From an uncultured Flavobacteriales bacterium (GTDB taxonomy: Bacteria; Bacteroidota; Bacteroidia; Flavobacteriales; Crocinitomicaceae), in NCBI GenBank assembly GCA_946479125.1, contig CAMLET010000203.1, forward strand, positions 1-6,326: a stretch of DNA of 6,326 bases. Reading direction: 5' to 3'. The position numbers and the translations under genes were made by a program. The notes below the pieces were generated by a model. The model was given only the letters and a program-made list of their open reading frames with translations, ran no database searches and had not been told where the DNA came from. Positions within the stretch are counted from its first letter, which is position 1; every line of letters starts with the position of its first letter. Below, in pieces: positions 1 to 6,326 of this stretch.

Positions 1-416
1 TCATTATGTTCAACGTGAATAAGAATGGTGATTTTTCGTGGGCTACCAGTATAGACAAATCTTTTCCGCTTTACGGTTCAGGGAAATCTTTTGGAAGTGC
101 TTCCGGATATCATACGAATTCGGAATATGTACTCTTCTTTAATGATCAGGTTACAAATTACGATATCGACAATAACTATAAAAAAACGGAAGGTTCCCCG
201 ATTGTTGGTCCCAATATAGATAATGCAATTGCCAGGGCAGTTGTAGATCTGCAAACCGGTGAGATTAAGAGAAATCGAGTTGTGATCAATGGTGGGGAGA
301 AGAAAAATAAGGTCTACTTCGTACCGGGTTCGTTATACGTTGATTATGAAAATAAAGAACTTTTAATGCATTTCCTTATAGAGGAGACCGAAAGTTTTGG
401 AGTATTGAAATTCTAA
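1..416 (+). CDS. C-terminal end of an unrecognised protein (5' partial)
   Basis: The reading frame is already open at the first full codon (position 3) and ends at TAA 414-416, so the true start lies upstream. The ATG at 6 is probably just an internal Met. About 137 residues are visible. They are rich in Tyr, Phe, Asn, Gly and Asp with alternating hydrophobic residues, which suggests beta strands. Recognisable pieces include 'GYHTNSEYVLFFND', then 'NAIARAVVDLQTGEIKRN', and a terminal 'ESFGVLKF'. From memory, this resembles the last blades of large secreted or envelope beta-propeller-like hypothetical proteins of Bacteroidota, which have a YHS...NDN stretch followed by a D..G...R stretch. That is a weak resemblance and no function is assigned. 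No type IX sorting domain and no catalytic motif is visible in this piece. A strong hairpin terminator follows 17 nt after the stop. Confidence 0.75.
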   Translation, partial: IMFNVNKNGDFSWATSIDKSFPLYGSGKSFGSASGYHTNSEYVLFFNDQVTNYDIDNNYKKTEGSPIVGPNIDNAIARAVVDLQTGEIKRNRVVINGGEKKNKVYFVPGSLYVDYENKELLMHFLIEETESFGVLKF

Positions 417-433
417 CGAATCAACTAAAATTA

Positions 434-465
434 AAAACGCCCCGACGATTCTGTCGGGGCGTTTT
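434..465. terminator. Bidirectional intrinsic terminator between convergent genes
   Basis: The two arms (434-446 and 453-465) are a perfect 13-bp inverted repeat, AAAACGCCCCGAC / GTCGGGGCGTTTT, with a 6-nt loop (GATTCT). The stem has a GC-rich core and an A4 run on one side mirrored by T4 on the other, so it reads as a stem plus U-tract on both strands. It begins 17 nt after the stop of the plus-strand gene and lies 27 nt beyond the stop of the minus-strand gene at 493. This is the position expected for a shared terminator of two convergent transcripts. Confidence 0.92.
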
Positions 466-492
466 ACCTAACACTACTACTATTATGGAAAG

Positions 493-819
493 TTAGTCCG
501 CAATTACACGGACGGATGAATACATGTTATAGAATTGTTGATTGCGCTTTCTTAAGTAATCGAAATAGCGATCAAAACTCATTAATAATATGTGCTCAAT
601 ATCTTTTAAGATCTTTTCTAAGCTGTGCAACGGATGGCTTAAAAAATGATTTAATACGTTATGATTGTGTGCAAGTAAATCTAACTGCGCCACCTTTAAT
701 GAGAACCTTGAAAACGCCCCTCTAAACTCAGGAACATTTTCCCAAACATCATGATTCTGGATACAAATAGCCTCGATTCTTCGATAGGTATTTAGTGTGT
801 TTTCGCTAACGCTGTTCAT
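493..819 (-). CDS. Small hypothetical protein, 108 aa, helical
   Basis: The gene reads ATG at 819-817 to TAA at 495-493. The leader before the ATG is AT-rich (AAATAAACATACC) with no Shine-Dalgarno sequence, which is normal for Bacteroidota. The protein looks soluble and mostly helical, with no signal peptide and no membrane segment. The N-terminal part ('TLNTYRRIEAICIQNHDVWENVPEFRGAF' region, residues 8-36) has the rhythm of a family of roughly 200-residue Bacteroidota hypothetical proteins that begin with an 'N...W..VP.F...' stretch. That link is from memory and uncertain. If correct, this copy is about half the usual length and its C-terminal half (residues 50-108, rich in His, Leu, Lys and Arg) does not follow the family. 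Neither alternative frame of the second half stays open, so a simple single frameshift is not supported. The open frame of 109 codons in AT-rich DNA and its position next to a strong terminator favour a real gene. Function is unknown. Confidence 0.6.
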   Translation of the reverse strand: MNSVSENTLNTYRRIEAICIQNHDVWENVPEFRGAFSRFSLKVAQLDLLAHNHNVLNHFLSHPLHSLEKILKDIEHILLMSFDRYFDYLRKRNQQFYNMYSSVRVIAD

Positions 820-1003
820 GGTATGTTTATTTGATAATTATTATTGCTTCTTTCTACAATAACGCTTCTCATTTTGTAAAGTTGTAATTAAAAAGGCGAT
901 AAAATTTAAACTGTATCAATGAGGTAGTAAACGGTATATTTTGAAGAATAATTGTAGCTTTTTAACGAATCGTTGGACGAAGACCAACTCTAATTTTTAC
1001 CCT

Positions 1004-3328
1004 TTATTCTGAAACCACTTCAAATTTTTCGCTGATCGTTCTTCCTTGCTCATCAACAATGGTTATGGTGTGGATCCCTTTACTGGTAAGGATTCCCATT
1101 TGATGAATCTCTACTGTTGTTCCTAAAAACACATCGTCTAAATGCCAAAACAATGTGGAATTTCCATTTCTATGTGAGACTTCGAAAATCGTTTTTCCAC
1201 GTAATCCATTGATTTCCTTTGGAATGTGAATTTGAGTGTTTGGCTTTGGATAAATGAACCCCATTTGCCTTTCCGAGTTTCCAACACATCTTGGGTCGAA
1301 TGGTGGTGGAGAAACATATTCCGGATGTGATGCTTTATAGTACTTTTCCATTAAAGGTGGAAGCATAAACCAGGAAAGATGTTTCATTTCATTTGGTGAA
1401 AGAATGGAAGAGTTTACTCTATAGCTATTATCAAGATTCGTATGAATCATTTGATGAAATGAACAAACTGGTGCACCCAAACAATTTCGTGGAATCACTT
1501 GTTTTTTCGTCTTCTCACAAAAGCGTGATGCAATATTTCCACTTATGGAGCAAACGTCCGTTTTAACCATTTGGTTTTCGGGAGCGGTGAACCAGCGATT
1601 GCTTTTACTCAACTTTCGGAAAATAGAGAAAAGTAGAGGAGCAGCTGCCTTTACACCAGTTAGTCCTGGTTGTCCTTCTCCACTTGCATTTCCCACCCAA
1701 ATACTTACCACATATTTTGGAGTAACCCCAACTGCCCATGCATCTCTGAAACCAAAACTGGTTCCTGTTTTCCATGCAATCTTTTCAGCCGATTCAAATG
1801 CTTTCCAATTGTTGTCTTCATCCGGACGTGAAACTTCTGTTAAAGCGTTGAACATGGAATATGCACACGCGGAATTTTCGTATTTGATACTTTTCTTTCC
1901 ATCCGTCTTTTTATTGTAGTGTAATTCCATTGGCTGGATGTTAAGTGTTGATGAAGCCAAAGAATTGTAACACGAGTTGATTTCCCAGCTACTTGCTTCA
2001 CCACCACCGAGAATCAATGAAAGACCGTAATGCTGAGCGTTCTTGTTCATTTTATGAAAACCAAGTCGTTTGAGATCGTTGTGGAATTTTGACAGTCCGT
2101 ATTCTCTGAGTAAGTAAACCATTGGAATATTTAAACTTTTACAAAGTGCTTTATTTGCTGAAATAGCTCCCTGGTATTGACGGCTAAAATTGTTTGGACT
2201 AAAATTCCCGAATTTGGAAGGAACATCCGGAAGCAATTGCTCCGGAGTAATAATTCCCTGTTCCATTGCCTTCATATAAAGTAAAGGTTTTAAAACGCTT
2301 CCCGGACTTCGGGCTGCCTGAATGCAATCCACATCTGCAGCCTGCGATTCATCCTCGCTTTCAATGTTAGCAACGTACGCCAAAACTTCTCCGGTTTCTA
2401 CAGAACTTATCAAAATGGAACCGTTGTGAATTCCCTGTTCGTTGAGATTGGAGATGTAATTGTTCAACTCTTCATCGGCCATGTCCTGATATTCTGAAAC
2501 CAAGGTGCTTTGAATGCGTTGATCTTTCTCATATTTAATGCAGCGCTGTAAAAGATGAGGTGCTTTTTGCGGAAGTGGAAGCGGTTTGTTTGGTAACATT
2601 TCTTCGATGGAAGTGAGGTAGGTGATCTTATCGATGAATTCGTTTTCAAACAAATCTTTGAGTAAACGATTACGTTTTTTCAATAAGCGATCATGATTTT
2701 TTCCAGGATAGATCAATCCCGGAGCGTTGGGAAGTACAGCCAGGGTTGCACTTTCTGCCCAGCTTAGTTTTTCTGGACTTCGGCCAAAATAACGCCATGA
2801 TGCAGCTTCAATTCCAACAACATTATTCCCAAAAGGTGCATGTGCACTATACATATTCATGATCTCGTCTTTGCTATAATGCAATTCTACCCGCGTAGCC
2901 ATTACCAATTCACTGATCTTCTCGAAGTAAGTTCTTGGCGGATTTTTCCGCATTAGGCGAACTACTTGTTGGGTAATTGTACTTCCGCCTGATTTTATTT
3001 CGCCACTACTGATGTTGAGTTTAAATGCACGTAAGATTCCCTTTGTGCTAAATCCAATGTGCGTTCGGAATTGTTTGTCTTCAAAACGCGTAATGCAAAC
3101 GCGTAATTTATAAGGTGTGTTCCCACTGGGTGGAAAGCGCCATTGTCCGTCACTGGCAATATGTGCGTCCAATAATTCATTTTCACTGCTCATTAAAACG
3201 GTCGAGTAATTTTCATCGAATGGTTTTTCGGGCAAGGAAAAAATGTACCAGACAAAAACAAACAGGAAAAACCATTTACGAATGGTTTTCTTGTTTTTCT
3301 TATAATAACCCCAACTTTTCTTGAGCAT
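1004..3328 (-). CDS. pbpC: Penicillin-binding protein 1C: bifunctional peptidoglycan glycosyltransferase/transpeptidase
   Basis: Class A PBP of the 1C type, anchored in the cytoplasmic membrane with catalytic domains in the periplasm. It polymerises lipid II into glycan strands, and the second domain has the motifs for crosslinking stem peptides. Numbering is from the ATG at 3328-3326 (774 residues). The chain starts with a basic N-terminus and a membrane helix at about 19-32. The GT51 glycosyltransferase domain follows (about 60-230), with catalytic Glu83 in FEDKQF, GGSTITQQ at 114-121, and the later E-L-H-Y..E.....S..PFG motif at about 148-168. The transpeptidase domain (about 305-570) has S344-V-L-K347 with the nucleophilic serine, S398-L-N400, and K520-T-G522. 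A Cys cluster (C593, C604, C616, C622, then H625) and a C-terminal BiPBP_C beta domain (about 683-771, including 'FWHLDDVFLG' and 'GIHTITIVDEQG') are the hallmarks that separate 1C from PBP1A/1B. Length and motifs are those of an intact family member. A TTG two codons upstream (3334-3332) is in frame, but ATG is preferred. The alpha-2-macroglobulin gene that often precedes pbpC is not adjacent upstream; instead a divergent sensor kinase lies there. Confidence 0.96.
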   Translation of the reverse strand: MLKKSWGYYKKNKKTIRKWFFLFVFVWYIFSLPEKPFDENYSTVLMSSENELLDAHIASDGQWRFPPSGNTPYKLRVCITRFEDKQFRTHIGFSTKGILRAFKLNISSGEIKSGGSTITQQVVRLMRKNPPRTYFEKISELVMATRVELHYSKDEIMNMYSAHAPFGNNVVGIEAASWRYFGRSPEKLSWAESATLAVLPNAPGLIYPGKNHDRLLKKRNRLLKDLFENEFIDKITYLTSIEEMLPNKPLPLPQKAPHLLQRCIKYEKDQRIQSTLVSEYQDMADEELNNYISNLNEQGIHNGSILISSVETGEVLAYVANIESEDESQAADVDCIQAARSPGSVLKPLLYMKAMEQGIITPEQLLPDVPSKFGNFSPNNFSRQYQGAISANKALCKSLNIPMVYLLREYGLSKFHNDLKRLGFHKMNKNAQHYGLSLILGGGEASSWEINSCYNSLASSTLNIQPMELHYNKKTDGKKSIKYENSACAYSMFNALTEVSRPDEDNNWKAFESAEKIAWKTGTSFGFRDAWAVGVTPKYVVSIWVGNASGEGQPGLTGVKAAAPLLFSIFRKLSKSNRWFTAPENQMVKTDVCSISGNIASRFCEKTKKQVIPRNCLGAPVCSFHQMIHTNLDNSYRVNSSILSPNEMKHLSWFMLPPLMEKYYKASHPEYVSPPPFDPRCVGNSERQMGFIYPKPNTQIHIPKEINGLRGKTIFEVSHRNGNSTLFWHLDDVFLGTTVEIHQMGILTSKGIHTITIVDEQGRTISEKFEVVSE

Positions 3329-3345
3329 TTTCAATCGATTTAGAT

Positions 3346-3380
3346 GAAATCTAAGGGGAGATTTTGGTCGGTTTTTACAA
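3346..3380 (-). promoter_or_regulatory. Candidate pbpC promoter (Bacteroidota type)
   Basis: Read on the minus strand, TAGATTTC (3353-3346) matches the Bacteroidota -7 element TAnnTTTG at 5 of 6 fixed positions. A TTG (3380-3378) lies 24 bp upstream, just longer than the usual 17-23 bp. Transcription would start near 3340, about 12 nt before the ATG at 3328. That argues against the TTG start at 3334. The -7 element lies within a 6-bp inverted repeat (TTAGAT GAA ATCTAA, 3340-3354). In such AT-rich DNA, matches of this quality occur by chance. Confidence 0.35.
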
Positions 3381-3389
3381 GGATTATTA

Positions 3390-3419
3390 TTCGTTAGTTC
3401 GAAGCAATTATTCGTTCAG
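3390..3419 (+). promoter_or_regulatory. Direct-repeat pair resembling a LytTR response-regulator site
   Basis: Two near-identical repeats lie here: TTATTCGTTAGTTCGAA (3387-3403) and TTATTCGTTCAGTTCGAA (3408-3425), differing by one inserted C. Their 9-bp cores, TTCGTTAGT (3390-3398) and TTCGTTCAG (3411-3419), are separated by exactly 12 bp, giving a 21-bp period or two helical turns. Each core matches the published LytTR/AgrA-type consensus [TA][AC][CA]GTTN[AG][TG], as I remember it, at 8 of 9 positions; the mismatch is T at position 2. A third core (TTCGTTTAG, 3476-3484) lies 65 bp from the second. The pair lies upstream of the candidate -33 elements of both divergent genes. The repeats are directly visible, but their binding role is inferred from the adjacent LytS-type kinase. 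Confidence 0.5.
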
Positions 3420-3446
3420 TTCGAATTATTATTCAAAACCGGAATT

Positions 3447-3479
3447 TTGGTGCTAAATCTATGCTTTTCATTACTTTCG
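3447..3479 (+). promoter_or_regulatory. Candidate promoter of the sensor kinase gene
   Basis: A TTG at 3447-3449 (within TTTTGG) is followed after 22 bp by TACTTTCG (3472-3479). This matches the Bacteroidota -7 element TAnnTTTG at 5 of 6 fixed positions, and the spacing is within the usual 17-23 bp. The predicted start near 3485 leaves a leader of about 17 nt before the ATG at 3502. The -7 box overlaps the left arm of the 3476-3497 inverted repeat, so a protein bound there could block or tune transcription. Confidence 0.4.
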
Positions 3480-3497
3480 TTTAGTTCATTAAACGAA
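3476..3497. repeat. 8-bp inverted repeat at the kinase promoter/leader
   Basis: TTCGTTTA (3476-3483) and TAAACGAA (3490-3497) are perfect inverted repeats around a 6-nt spacer, GTTCAT. The left arm contains the third copy of the TTCGTT core seen at 3390 and 3411. The right arm ends 4 nt before the kinase ATG. It may be an operator dyad overlapping the -7 element and transcription start. Alternatively it may be a weak leader hairpin; with few GC pairs and no T-run after it, it is unlikely to be a terminator. Confidence 0.5.
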
Positions 3498-3501
3498 CAA
3501 A

Positions 3502-6326
3502 ATGCAACGGATTTATCGACTTATTTGTTTACTGCTTTTTCTGAATTGGGGAGTTCCAACTTCCTTTTCTCAATCTGCCAGTTTCCGTAATTTTTCGATA
3601 GATGATGGACTGGCTCAATCACAAATCTATGCCGTACTTCAGGATCATAAAGGTTATTTGTGGTTGGGAACGCGTGGTGGCGGTTTGTCTCGTTTTGATG
3701 GACGAACATTCTATACTTATTCGGAGCAGCAAGGAATTAGCAGTAATTACATTTCGTCGCTTTTTCAGGATAAGCAACACAATATTTGGATTGGAACGGC
3801 TAATGGATTAACGGTTTACAACGGTTCAAAATTCAAGAAAATTCCAACGGCAGTTCAACGCTCCAATCTGGCAATTACGGCAATTACTCAGGGGAAAAAT
3901 GAACAGTTGTTTTGTGCGACAAATCATGGGCTATACGAATTGATCAACGGAAAATTGCAACAAAAAACGCTTCCTAAGATTAGCAAAGACATTTCTATTT
4001 ATGCAATCTATTATTCGTCGAACTCTTTGTTTTTAGGAACAGGCGAAGGTTTATATGAATACAATTTCAAAACAAAAACAACCATTTATCATGGCGCGAA
4101 AGCCAAAGTGATGAAAAACGCCATCACCAAAATTGAGAAAGATCAAAATGGAAGATTACTGATTGGAACCTATGGCGATGGAATGTATTGCTACGATTGG
4201 AAAATGTATTATCGTTTGGATTTGCATTTGGAATTGTACAAGGAAACCGTTTTCGATTTTTATTGCGAAAAAGATAAGATCTGGATAGCGACGCTGGCTC
4301 AAGGATTGGTTGAATACAATACCACAAACAAGAAATTTACCAAATATTCTCAAGCTGACGGATTGGCGAATAATCATGTTCGCTCAATTATCAAAGACAG
4401 ATGTGGCGATTTGTGGCTCGGAACTTCCGGTGTTGGATTAAGCCAGCTTTCTAAAAAACTATTTTCCCATTACACAACTACTTCTGGCTTAGGAGGAAAT
4501 TTCGTTTATTCCATTTATCGCGACTCCAAAAACCAGTTGTGGATGGGAACTGCACAAAATGGTGTCAGTGTAATGTATAACGGAATCATTCGACAATTCA
4601 ACAAGGATAACGGGTTTGAGGCCATAAAGGTGAAAGCCATTGTTGAAGGTGAGAAGGGAAAAATGTATTTCGGTACAGAAGGTCAGGGGATAGGAATTCT
4701 GGATGACGGAAAGTTCCATTGGATGAAAGGAACTACGCGTTTTTACATTAAACAGATGGTTCGTGACAAAAACGGAATAATCTGGGTGGCCTCTGTAGGA
4801 AACGGTTTATTGCGAATCGATTCTGCAGAACAGATGACTCAGATTATGACCAGACAAGGTTGTTTGGACACCCGCTTGACAACTGTTCATGTGGATTCAA
4901 GAGGAATGATCTGGTATGGATCAGAAACGAAAGGAGTTGGATGCTACAATCCGGAAACGGAAAAACACGTTTGGATTACTCAGGAAAAAGGATTGGTTTC
5001 CAATACCATTCGAACAATTACAAGTGATAATTCCGGTAGAATTTGGATTGGAACGGCTGGTTTTGGAATTATGGCAATTGATGCGAAAACTTACAAGGTT
5101 GTAAAGAACATTACCATCAAAGACGGACTTCATTCCTCCAATATCTATTGTATGATCTTCGACCAGAAAAACAATTTGTTGGTTGGAACGGAATCAGGAT
5201 TAAATCAATTGACGTTTGACAAAAATCTGAACGTAAAACGAGCTGTAAATTACAGTAGAGGAGAGGGGTTTCTTGGTGTGGAAACTTGTCAAAACAGTAT
5301 TTGGAAAGACGCTTCGACTCCGTTCAGCGCAGGCGACGGTAAGATTTGGATTGGAACTGTAAATGGAGTTACATCTTACAATTCAGAGAATAGACAAGTG
5401 AATAAAATTTCTCCGATTCTGAATTTGGTGGATGTGCAGTTGTTTTATCAGTCGCTTCGAAAAACGGGATACAAAGATCATGTGCTGCCTTGGGGGATTT
5501 TTGAAGGTTTGGATTTACCTTATGACCAAAATCATTTGAGTTTTGTTTTCAAGGGAATCAATCTTCGCAATCCAGAAGCTGTGGAGTATTCCTGGAAAAT
5601 GGAAGGATTTGATGAGTCTTGGTCGCCATGGACAAAAGACCAGCGCATTACATACTCCAATTTACCTTCGGGGACGTTTTCGTTTTTGGTAAGATCAAGA
5701 AATGAAGATGGTGTTTATTCGAAAGAACCGCTGCGTTTTGAAATCACTATTTCAACTCCGTATTGGCGAACGACTTGGTTTTATGTTCTACTGGTGATTG
5801 GTGCGTTAACAATCATCATTCTGGCATTTAGGATTCAGTCGAAACGTTTTAGGGATAAAGCCAGAAAAGCTCAGGAACAAGCGGAGATGGCGAAGAACCT
5901 GATGGAATTAGAGCAAAAAGCGCTTCGATTACAAATGAATCCGCATTTCATTTTCAATGCACTGAATTCGATTCAAGGATTAATTGGAACCGAAAACGAA
6001 ACCAAAGCGCGTTATTACCTGGCGAAGTTTTCCAGGTTAATGCGACAAATTCTAGATAACTCGCGGAAATCTGTGATTACCTTGGAAGAAGAAATGGCCA
6101 CTTTGGAAAATTACCTTTTGGTCGAACAATTCTGCACTGGCGATCGTTTTGAATACGAGATCACAACGAACCTGATGACGGAAGCAAATTACGTGGAAAT
6201 TCCGCCGATGCTTGTACAGCCTTTTGTAGAGAATGCCATTAAACACGGATTCCGTTTTTCTCCTGAAGATCAACGAAAAGGAAAGATCACGATTCATTTC
6301 GAAGAGCAGCAAGATGGAATTCAATG
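3502..6326 (+). CDS. Propeller-Y_Y_Y sensor histidine kinase, LytS type (3' partial)
   Basis: The frame is open without a stop from ATG 3502 to the window end (941 codons); the remainder lies beyond. The protein begins with a signal peptide (1 to about 24, hydrophobic L7-L14), then 14 Reg_prop-like repeats. Their [W/L]-x-G-T cores fall at about residues 53, 95, 136, 176, 219, 260, 304, 346, 388, 427, 470, 514, 559 and 615, enough for two seven-bladed beta-propellers. A Y_Y_Y domain follows (about 675-752, 'YSWKMEGFDESW'), then one membrane helix (about 759-777) and a short charged coiled coil (about 784-812). The cytoplasmic kinase is of the His_kinase (PF06580, LytS/YehU) type, with the H-box LRLQMNPHFIFNALNS and phosphoacceptor His815, and the N-box 'PPMLVQPFVENAIKHG' with Asn911. 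The GxG ATP-lid motifs are expected past the edge. There is no HisKA domain and no receiver domain in the visible part, so it is probably a classical kinase acting on a separate LytTR regulator rather than a hybrid HTCS. The leader (ATTAAACGAACAAA) has no Shine-Dalgarno. The ligand cannot be told. Confidence 0.95.
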   Translation, partial: MQRIYRLICLLLFLNWGVPTSFSQSASFRNFSIDDGLAQSQIYAVLQDHKGYLWLGTRGGGLSRFDGRTFYTYSEQQGISSNYISSLFQDKQHNIWIGTANGLTVYNGSKFKKIPTAVQRSNLAITAITQGKNEQLFCATNHGLYELINGKLQQKTLPKISKDISIYAIYYSSNSLFLGTGEGLYEYNFKTKTTIYHGAKAKVMKNAITKIEKDQNGRLLIGTYGDGMYCYDWKMYYRLDLHLELYKETVFDFYCEKDKIWIATLAQGLVEYNTTNKKFTKYSQADGLANNHVRSIIKDRCGDLWLGTSGVGLSQLSKKLFSHYTTTSGLGGNFVYSIYRDSKNQLWMGTAQNGVSVMYNGIIRQFNKDNGFEAIKVKAIVEGEKGKMYFGTEGQGIGILDDGKFHWMKGTTRFYIKQMVRDKNGIIWVASVGNGLLRIDSAEQMTQIMTRQGCLDTRLTTVHVDSRGMIWYGSETKGVGCYNPETEKHVWITQEKGLVSNTIRTITSDNSGRIWIGTAGFGIMAIDAKTYKVVKNITIKDGLHSSNIYCMIFDQKNNLLVGTESGLNQLTFDKNLNVKRAVNYSRGEGFLGVETCQNSIWKDASTPFSAGDGKIWIGTVNGVTSYNSENRQVNKISPILNLVDVQLFYQSLRKTGYKDHVLPWGIFEGLDLPYDQNHLSFVFKGINLRNPEAVEYSWKMEGFDESWSPWTKDQRITYSNLPSGTFSFLVRSRNEDGVYSKEPLRFEITISTPYWRTTWFYVLLVIGALTIIILAFRIQSKRFRDKARKAQEQAEMAKNLMELEQKALRLQMNPHFIFNALNSIQGLIGTENETKARYYLAKFSRLMRQILDNSRKSVITLEEEMATLENYLLVEQFCTGDRFEYEITTNLMTEANYVEIPPMLVQPFVENAIKHGFRFSPEDQRKGKITIHFEEQQDGIQ

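Noticed and set aside
516..725. Plus-strand open frame of 69 codons
   Set aside because: It lies wholly antisense to the 493-819 minus-strand gene, has no leader signal or recognisable domain, and begins inside that gene.
933..942. TATATTTTG on the plus strand as a Bacteroidota -7 element
   Set aside because: It has one base too many between TA and TTTG, and no plus-strand gene follows.
972..988. GTTGG...CCAAC hairpin just after the pbpC stop as a terminator
   Set aside because: The stem is only 5 bp with a 7-nt loop, and the minus-strand sequence after it (GATTCGTTAAAAAG) lacks a T-run. It is too weak to call.
1545..1919. Plus-strand open frame of 124 codons inside pbpC
   Set aside because: It is antisense to the transpeptidase domain, whose motifs are intact, and its translation shows no known fold or signal. 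It is a shadow of the coding strand.
3332..3334. TTG as the pbpC start codon
   Set aside because: An ATG lies two codons downstream, TTG starts are rare in Bacteroidota, and the candidate promoter would leave a leader of only about 6 nt.
6052..6324. Minus-strand open frame of 90 codons at the right edge
   Set aside because: It is antisense to the H-box-to-N-box part of the kinase, where the plus-strand frame carries clear family motifs.

Overview
The window looks like chromosomal DNA of a member of the Bacteroidota, probably Flavobacteriia-like. The base composition is AT-rich and start codons lack Shine-Dalgarno sequences, sitting instead behind A-rich leaders. Candidate promoters fit the TTG / TAnnTTTG pattern of that phylum. 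The window also carries a two-component-type propeller plus Y_Y_Y sensor kinase, an architecture concentrated in Bacteroidota. No RNA genes, mobile elements or CRISPR arrays were seen. I cannot name the genus.

Layout. (1) Positions 1-416 (+) hold the C-terminal end of an unrecognised protein that begins upstream of the window. (2) A perfect 13-bp-stem hairpin at 434-465, with an A-run before and a T-run after, separates it from a convergent small gene and probably terminates both. (3) Positions 493-819 (-) encode a 108-residue protein of unknown function. (4) Positions 820-1003 are a 184-bp AT-rich spacer with no convincing signal. (5) Positions 1004-3328 (-) encode penicillin-binding protein 1C (PbpC), complete with all catalytic motifs. 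(6) Positions 3329-3501 are a divergent intergenic region with candidate promoters for both flanking genes, three copies of a TTCGTT-type repeat and an 8-bp inverted repeat. (7) From 3502 to the end of the window (+) there is one uninterrupted reading frame of 941 codons, running off the edge. It encodes a sensor kinase with a signal peptide, 14 propeller repeats, a Y_Y_Y domain, one transmembrane helix and a LytS-type (His_kinase) core.

How the parts fit together. PbpC makes and crosslinks peptidoglycan at the cytoplasmic membrane. The divergent kinase probably senses a periplasmic signal through its propellers and signals to a partner response regulator not visible here. LytS-type kinases usually pair with LytTR response regulators. 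The repeats in the shared intergenic region match a LytTR-type binding consensus at 8 of 9 positions each, and two of them have the classic 12-bp spacing. The most interesting inference is therefore that this region is a regulator-controlled divergent switch linking the kinase, and possibly pbpC, to its own response regulator. This is inferred from sequence only.
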